A stretch of DNA of 64,000 nt from Grammothele lineata. Its lineage: Eukaryota; Basidiomycota; Agaricomycetes; Polyporales; Polyporaceae. Where the stretch lies: contig NDFF03000320.1 in NCBI GenBank assembly GCA_002150815.3, positions 372,001 through 436,000 on the forward strand. The letters are read 5' to 3'. The notes under the pieces were generated by a model that was given only the letters and a program-made list of their open reading frames with translations, was not told the origin of the DNA and did not search any database. Both the position numbers and the translations under genes were made by a program. This document shows, one piece after another, positions 58,114-64,000 of this stretch (positions are counted from its first letter, which is position 1; every line of letters starts with the position of its first letter).

Positions 58114-58939
58114 GGGGCTATCACGCTCGTTTTCTTGCCAACGGTGGAGGGGCCGGAGATGCCTGGTCCTCCCTGCTGGCGCTCGGTTAGCATCGTTCTA
58201 CGGCACACTATTTCTCTTTCCCAGCGCGGTCACCACGGACACTCCTGTGCGATTCTACCAGGCCGCGCGGGCACTGGATTCCTTCCTTTCTTCACTCCTC
58301 TTCATTACGCAAGCATGTACACAGACCGTAGAACGCTTTTTCACGATAATGCCCCATTCATGCTGATTCACTCGCTATCGGTCGTCATATTATAACGTAT
58401 TGTACTTATCCCCCGCTATACATACTGGCTCACGCGTACGTTGGGACGCAGTCTGAAGTAGTATCGCAGATCTGGAACGCCTCTCTCCAAGATCTCATTG
58501 AAGCACGCTGCAGAGGCCAGACATTTACGTCTATATTGAGGGGGTGGGAGCTTCGAGCTCCCCTCGAACTACAAGATGGTTCGAAACTGAACATGGCGCA
58601 TTCAGCTGAAACCTTTCGAATGATGGTGTCAGGTTTCGTCCCGGGACACAAGTTAAATCATACATGTGCTCTGATTGAACACGAGGAACCACGCCTCGAG
58701 TAGCTATAGATCAAGAATACAAGTGCACTTGGCACGGTATACGAGGGAGTCGTGGATGTCGTGACAGCAAAACAAAACAGGACGAGCGGGCGAGACGGTA
58801 CTACGAGCTACGGGCGATATAAAACGGGAGTGGTACAGAACGAAGATCGACAGCGGCACAGATCCTTCCCCCAGGCGACGACGGCGATATAGTGTGGCTA
58901 CAAGAGTGGTGACAGTGGTGAATGGGAGTGTCAAGCGGT
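58114..58939. other. convergent intergenic region
   Basis: 826 bases between the chitin synthase and Spo12-like stops; 3' untranslated sequence, no gene seen. Confidence 0.4.
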
Positions 58940-59514
58940 CTAGAACGGGTTCTCGTCCTCGTCCACCCTGCCCTCGGATGAGGATGCGGTGGTCGTCGTC
59001 TCGGGTGCGGTCTCCTCAGAGTCGGAGCTAGATTCGGCCTCCTGTTGCTGCTGGCCAAAGAGAGAAGGCATAGGCTTCGCAGTACCCCTATGGAGACGCA
59101 CAATGATCAGCGAGCCACCTAGAGGTACATACAACGAGCGAGTAGGGTGGTAAGAGCACTCACTTGGCAAAGTGCTTCTTCTTGGTCGCGTTCAGCTTCT
59201 GGCTGACCGGAGTCATCATGCTGTCCGTGGGCGAGACATACGTGGGGTTGCTACTCGCGCGTTCATTCGAGAGAGGTTCGATAAGCTGCGGTTCACTTTC
59301 AAACCAATAGGCAAACGCGAACGCACTGAGACTTTGCGAACTTCTTCGCAAGCAATGCCTTCGCACCCATGCCAGGAGCCTGGCTGTACTGGCCATTAGT
59401 CGCATTCCCGAGCGGTGCCTGGGGGACAACGACATGTGCCGCCTGCGATGGGTTGTGGAGGGGCTGAATCGGGGTACCGATGGGAGACTCGTTGGGCGTC
59501 GCAGTGGCAGACAT
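58940..59514 (-). CDS. small Spo12-like protein
   Basis: Short acidic protein of about 150 residues. The central block SPTDSMMTPVSQKLNATKKK followed by HFAKGTAKPMPSLF resembles the Spo12 family, whose yeast members promote mitotic exit through the Cdc14 release network. The family assignment rests on this one motif. The start ATG at 59514 gives MSATATPNESPIG. A donor near 59165 (AA|gtgagt) joins to the last exon, which ends in a Ser/Glu/Thr-rich tail SSSEGRVDEDENPF with the stop at 58940. Another intron must lie between KKFAKS and EPQLIEPLSNE (about 59340-59295). The only visible GT-AG pairs there give introns of about 31-41 bases, shorter than any other in the window, so that border is uncertain. 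Confidence 0.6.
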
Positions 59515-62500
59515 GACGAGAGTTGGGCGAGAGGCAAGTTCTGGGTCGTCTTAGATATCGAGGGACGTAACGGAAGCAGAGATCAGGTAGAGGATGTAGC
59601 GGTCGTGAAGGAAGAGAAGGAGTGGCGAGTTGAACTTGCCTTCTTGGTTTTCCACGCGCGTCCTGATTCAGATCTTCCCAAAATGAACATCACGTGCAGC
59701 GTGGTCGCGTTTGACGACGGGACACGTGGTCGTGTTGAGTCGCGGTGCCTGAGCCTTGCGCATGATTGCGCGCCCTTACGTCGAATCTGCTTCTTCAGTC
59801 TTGACTCAGGTTTGTTTAGCCAATTGTACTAACCTCTCCCGAGTCTGCAAGCATCTGTAGCAGGCTATGCTTTTCACGCGATTTACGAAGCTTCGCGGAA
59901 TACTATCTCGGCTAACTCACGTCCCTCGCAAGACCCGCCAGCGAGTCGCCAAAGTATTTGGTGTGTCTCGATCGACCTAAGTGCATTCAAACTTGCCGTG
60001 TTTCCCGACAGAGCTCATAAGCATTGATTTTTGAGCGTGGTAGTCGTGTATAGAAGCCTTGACTAGATCATCAAACCTGTAACCAATTTCTCTAGCCTGA
60101 TCTCTCCGCGGAGGTTTGTCGAGCGGCATTCTGATAGCGTCTTCCCTGCACTAGTATGTCCCTTCTAGCTGCGCGTCGGGCAAAACCATCACTTTGATGT
60201 GGCATTCCAATAACACGTTTCATCAGGGGTAGAGCCCGACAACAAGGAGACTTTGGCTGTCTTCTAAGCTACAGTCCACTGCCCATAAAAGCCCTAGCCT
60301 AGTGTCCCCTCGTAAGCTCTTTCGCTTCTGCTGATGCGTTCGCAGCCGGCCGCCATCGTTCAGCACCAGCTATGGCATAGTTCTCTCACCGGCATAGAAT
60401 ACCATGTTTGACGCAGGGAATCGCCGGCACCGCGATATTCACGCTTGTCTGCTCCGAGAGACACATCTTCGGCAACTCAGTCCGCGCAGCAGGTGAGCCG
60501 GGTTCGCACGTCTGAATAGCGCGGTGGCTAATGCGGCAGCGACATCCTCTCCTCCAGGCTGCTCAGCCCCACGCACGAGGCACAGACGACGACCGCGGAT
60601 CAGACGTCGGAACTGCTGCCGCCCAGCGTCGTCTCTCGGAGAGCTTTGAGGCCTGAGCAGCGTCGAAGCAGCACGTTGCGCGCGTGCCGTAAGATGCTCC
60701 AGGGCGCCCCCAGCGCCCCCGCGGCGTTCGGTATGATTGAACTCTGAATTGCCATCCTCGAACGTCGAGCACCGTCGCCGAGGCGGGGGCCCCGGCCAAC
60801 GTTCAGCGATAAGAGGCTGAAATGCGCACGCCCGCGCGGCCCCGCCGCGTACGGTCTACGCCACGACGCCTCGTGTTTGCGCATAACGTTGCTGCTCCGC
60901 CGCTCGTTGCCTGTAGACCGGGTGCGCCCTTCCGAGGGTGCGTTTGTACAGGAGCCGAGGATGGCGAAGTGCGTGCGTTGCGCGGCCGCGTCTCCGTTTA
61001 TGTCCGTCTTCTTATCTGTTCCTTGGCCACAGACACAGAGATGCCCCTCCGGGGCGGCCACGAGCACGTCGCTATCCACTGCAGCTGTCGCCTTGGACAC
61101 ATCCGAACGCGTCTCTGTGGCATCCCGGTACTCCGGAAACTGCCTGAGGTTCTCCTTGCGCCACTTTACAGCAGATGCGCGCCGGCCGTGGAACACCGCG
61201 CCATGTGCAACTCGCCCTTATCTATGACATTTGTGCGCGGAGATGAACTCTAACTGACCGGCCATCGTACTTGGAATGACGGTATGTATACGATATCCTA
61301 CGCTCTCGCGCAGACAAGCGCGCTGGTGTCCTTTGGGTGTTCTAGCCACAGCTCTGACAGTAGAGGCCAGAGTGGCTTGGCGCGGCGGTCACTCTCAGGA
61401 CTGTCCGCAATCGGTGGCGACAACTCCCGAGCCACAGCAAACATAGCCCACTCCGCAACTCGACTGCCGCCGTACCTGTTTGCCCGCATACACCCACTCG
61501 CAGCCTCTCCGGCAAGTTGGATACGGGGCCAAGCCGCACCCGCCGCCACAAGCTCAGGCTCGGCCACTGCTGTCTTCCCAGCCCTGTCCTGCACAGTACA
61601 ATATTTTTACGCCGAGTCCACGCGTCGACTCCCGGAACGTCTTGCTTCCCGGGCACGATCGCCGCGCTGTCTGACCTGACTTACTTTACTGCCTTCGATC
61701 CGACTGGCAAGGCTGGCCATGCATGCCGTGCCGGGGGCGGAGATACCCGGGAATTAGGCCTTAGGATTTAGGGAAGGCCTGCGCATCTCCTGTAGCCCGG
61801 CACTGCGACGCCGCCTCCGTGCACCGTGTTCACCGCCGCGGGTCTCGAACGCTCGCGCGCGCATGCGTGTACATGCATGTGTATTCATGGACCGATCGCG
61901 ACGACGCCCACGCCGCGGACTCTGACTTGAGCGAGGCTCGGCACCCTATATACAGATATACGCGCCGTCCGTCCAAATGTGGACGCGTCTTGCCTTCCGG
62001 CGCCGGGGCCGGCCACATTCGTGCGGCGGACGAGCGTGTCCGCTTTCCATTCTCGTGCGCGCGACGCGTCGCGCTCGTTTTCGGCGTTTTCTCGTCTTGT
62101 AGCGGACGCGTGGAGGGGCCCAGCTTAGACGGATAGAACCGCATTCGCGAAACTCGAGGTTGGGTGCCGTGCCGTACCGCACCGTGCTACTCGGGTGCCT
62201 GGCGAAAAAGCCATCCAGCAGGAAAGAAGAAGAGTCCGGGCTCGGCGCAAGATGGAGAGGAGGTCGCTACAATCTCAGATGCCCCGCGTTCCAAATTCGA
62301 CATACAGGACTATCCGGCTCTCTGACGACACGCGACCGCATCCGCTCCCGCTCCCGCCGGTAAACCGCGTCCCAATCTCCAGCTGGGCTAGCATCCATCG
62401 CGGTATCCAGAGGTGTGGACCGCACCCCCGCTTGGCCGTCCCGGAGAGGCGGATCGTCGACGGCCGATTTTGCCGCGAGGTTTCGTCGCGAGCTCGCGCG

Positions 62501-64000
62501 GGAGGCTTCAACTGCAGCCGCGCAAGGCACGCGTGCTGCGCCGGCCGCCTGGACTCTCTCGAGCGAGGGCGGGATGACGCACCCGCGTCGACCGGGGCTT
62601 CTCGCGCGCGCTTCTGCAAGCGGGTCTAGGTACCCAATATATCCCCGGGCGGGCCGGCGGCTCGCGAGCTAAGAAAATACGTACTGCAGCTAAGGGCGAG
62701 CCACGCTAGCTTGGTAGCTACTCCATGGCAATGATCAGACGTCGACGTTTACCGAAAACCTACAAGAGCACGCGCAGTATCCAGGGATACGCACCCCAAC
62801 GCCTATTACTTGTGTAGCAAAGTGCCACAGAGGGGTAGAAACGTGTCGCTCGCCAAGCTCCGGGGAAAGGCCTAGACAAGACACGCGAATAACGCCGCGA
62901 ACGCGGTGCGCATCGACAAGACGCGTCGACGCGCACGCGCCGGCGACAATCTCGCGCCCCGAGATCCGCGCAGCGGCGGGTTCTTGGACGTCCGCGGCCT
63001 TACGGCGGCTTCGCGGGGCCCTCTCGCGGGCGAGGGGCTCCCACACCGCCCGCGAGGCAGCGAGCAGCTGTACGACACGCGCGCAGTGCGTGGGGTTATC
63101 GGGGCCTCATCGCGTGTCGCGCGATGAGGCGTGGCCCGATCGGAGGAAGCTTGGGGGCTGTCGACGTCGCGAGCTCGGCTTTTAGCGGCTAGCGCAGCGC
63201 AGGGAGACGGGGGAGGAAGATCTTGGGGGAGTGCCGTGGACTGGCTGCAGAGCGGTGAACTCAGACGATCTGGAGAGAAAGAAGAAGATGGAAAGAAGCT
63301 TGCGAAAATTGCGGGGCAGAATTCAGAACCAAAGCCGGGTCTCGAACCAAAGGCTCAGAACTGAGAGCTCCCGAGAGCTTGGGTGAAGCGCTGACGTCGT
63401 GCGGCCGTCGAATCTCCCCTCTGAGCAGGAAGCTCAGGCGCGCAAGGAAAGGGCGCGTCTCGCTCGTCAGGGATGTGTCATGCCAGCTCCCGCTCGCACC
63501 TGGGCTCCCCATGGCCATGGGCTCGCGCGCGTTAGGGCCGGTTGACAGCTGCCCACGCGGGCATGGATCCTCGCTGGAGCTGCTTCTGGAGCAGAGACGG
63601 CCATGGCTGGGCTGCTGTTGCTGGAGCGGTCGCGCAACAAAGCATCGCCCGGTAAACGGCTGATGGCTGGAATAACTGGTGGAGTTGCACAGCGGGGTGA
63701 GGCGTCTGTCCGAGGCTCGTGATTCTGCGGCCCCGACTCGGAGTGGTCAAGAACGGGCGAGCATCGAGGCGCGGTTCGCGCGAGCTGTGGCCACAGAGTA
63801 CGCGCGGAGGTATTTGGTATTTGGCCTGGTGCAGCGATGCTGAAGGGTGTGGCAAATGCCGCGTCTTATCACATAGACACGCGTTTGCGATATGTGTACC
63901 GTGGACGGGCTTGTGGTCTGTGGGCGTCCGCGGCGGATGATCTGTCCATTAGAACGAGATGGAATTACTGCAAGGAGCATAGGACCGAGCGCGGGGACTG
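59515..64000. other. gene-poor, CpG-rich 4.5 kb
   Basis: No exon chain, family motif, tRNA or transposon end is recognisable. The open frames here, up to 198 codons (61196-60600, minus), have Arg/Ser/Ala-rich composition typical of chance frames in GC-rich DNA. GC and CpG rise strongly from about 61800 onward. The only structured element noted is the hairpin at 63104-63130. It may contain untranslated or regulatory sequence of a gene beyond the right edge. Confidence 0.5.
63104..63130. repeat. perfect inverted repeat, 11-base arms
   Basis: GCCTCATCGCG at 63104-63114 and its exact reverse complement CGCGATGAGGC at 63120-63130 are separated by 5 bases (tgtcg). Non-coding, GC-rich surroundings. 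Confidence 0.85.

Noticed and set aside
60600..61196. 198-codon open frame on the minus strand
   Set aside because: No recognisable domain, composition typical of chance frames in GC-rich DNA, and no supporting exon chain.
63320..63360. TCGAACC (minus-strand TTCGA loop) suggesting a tRNA
   Set aside because: The flanking five bases do not form a T-stem and no D or acceptor arm is visible.

Overview
The window is nuclear DNA of a filamentous basidiomycete, most likely a wood-decaying agaricomycete. The genes are intron-rich, with introns mostly of 48-70 bases beginning gtNNgt and ending ag. Gene bodies are GC-rich, transcription units are tightly packed on both strands, and proteins such as CYP63-like P450s, a sedolisin peptidase, a GH79 glycosidase and a chitin synthase are typical of that group. 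No bacterial operon, CRISPR array, viral segment or complete transposon was seen. All exon structures were built by hand from splice signals and reading frame; for most genes the exons sum to a multiple of three.

Layout, left to right. An alpha/beta hydrolase, cut by the left edge, reads rightward. Two alpha-tubulin genes follow in tandem. A secreted sedolisin (minus) is divergent from a Bin3-type RNA methyltransferase (plus). A HAD phosphatase of the glycerol-1-phosphatase type (minus) is divergent from the exocyst subunit SEC15 (plus). An ARF small GTPase is next (minus). From 19.2 to 32.6 kb four genes all read leftward: P450, CFT2 (mRNA 3'-end processing), glutaminyl-tRNA synthetase, and a second P450 paralogous to the first. 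Then come a GH79 glycosidase and a BCS1-like AAA ATPase (both minus), TOM20 and a SET-domain protein (both plus), an unrecognised 867-residue protein, a CLPTM1 membrane protein, a HET-domain protein and a GST-like protein (all minus), a 14-exon chitin synthase (plus) and a small Spo12-like protein (minus). The last 4.5 kb holds no gene I can support.

Most genes are housekeeping: cytoskeleton (tubulin), secretion and cell wall (SEC15, ARF, chitin synthase), RNA processing and translation (CFT2, GlnRS, Bin3) and mitochondrial import (TOM20). Accessory functions are the two P450s, sedolisin, GH79, the GST-like protein and the HET protein. They are dispersed, so I do not see a biosynthetic cluster.

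The most notable signals are five introns whose reading frame requires a GC-AG boundary, one of them GT-AG at the same site in the paralogous P450; an 11-base microexon in ARF; very different intron numbers in the tandem alpha-tubulins; a GST with an unexplained C-terminal domain; and the unrecognised 867-residue protein. I found no convincing previously undescribed multi-gene system.
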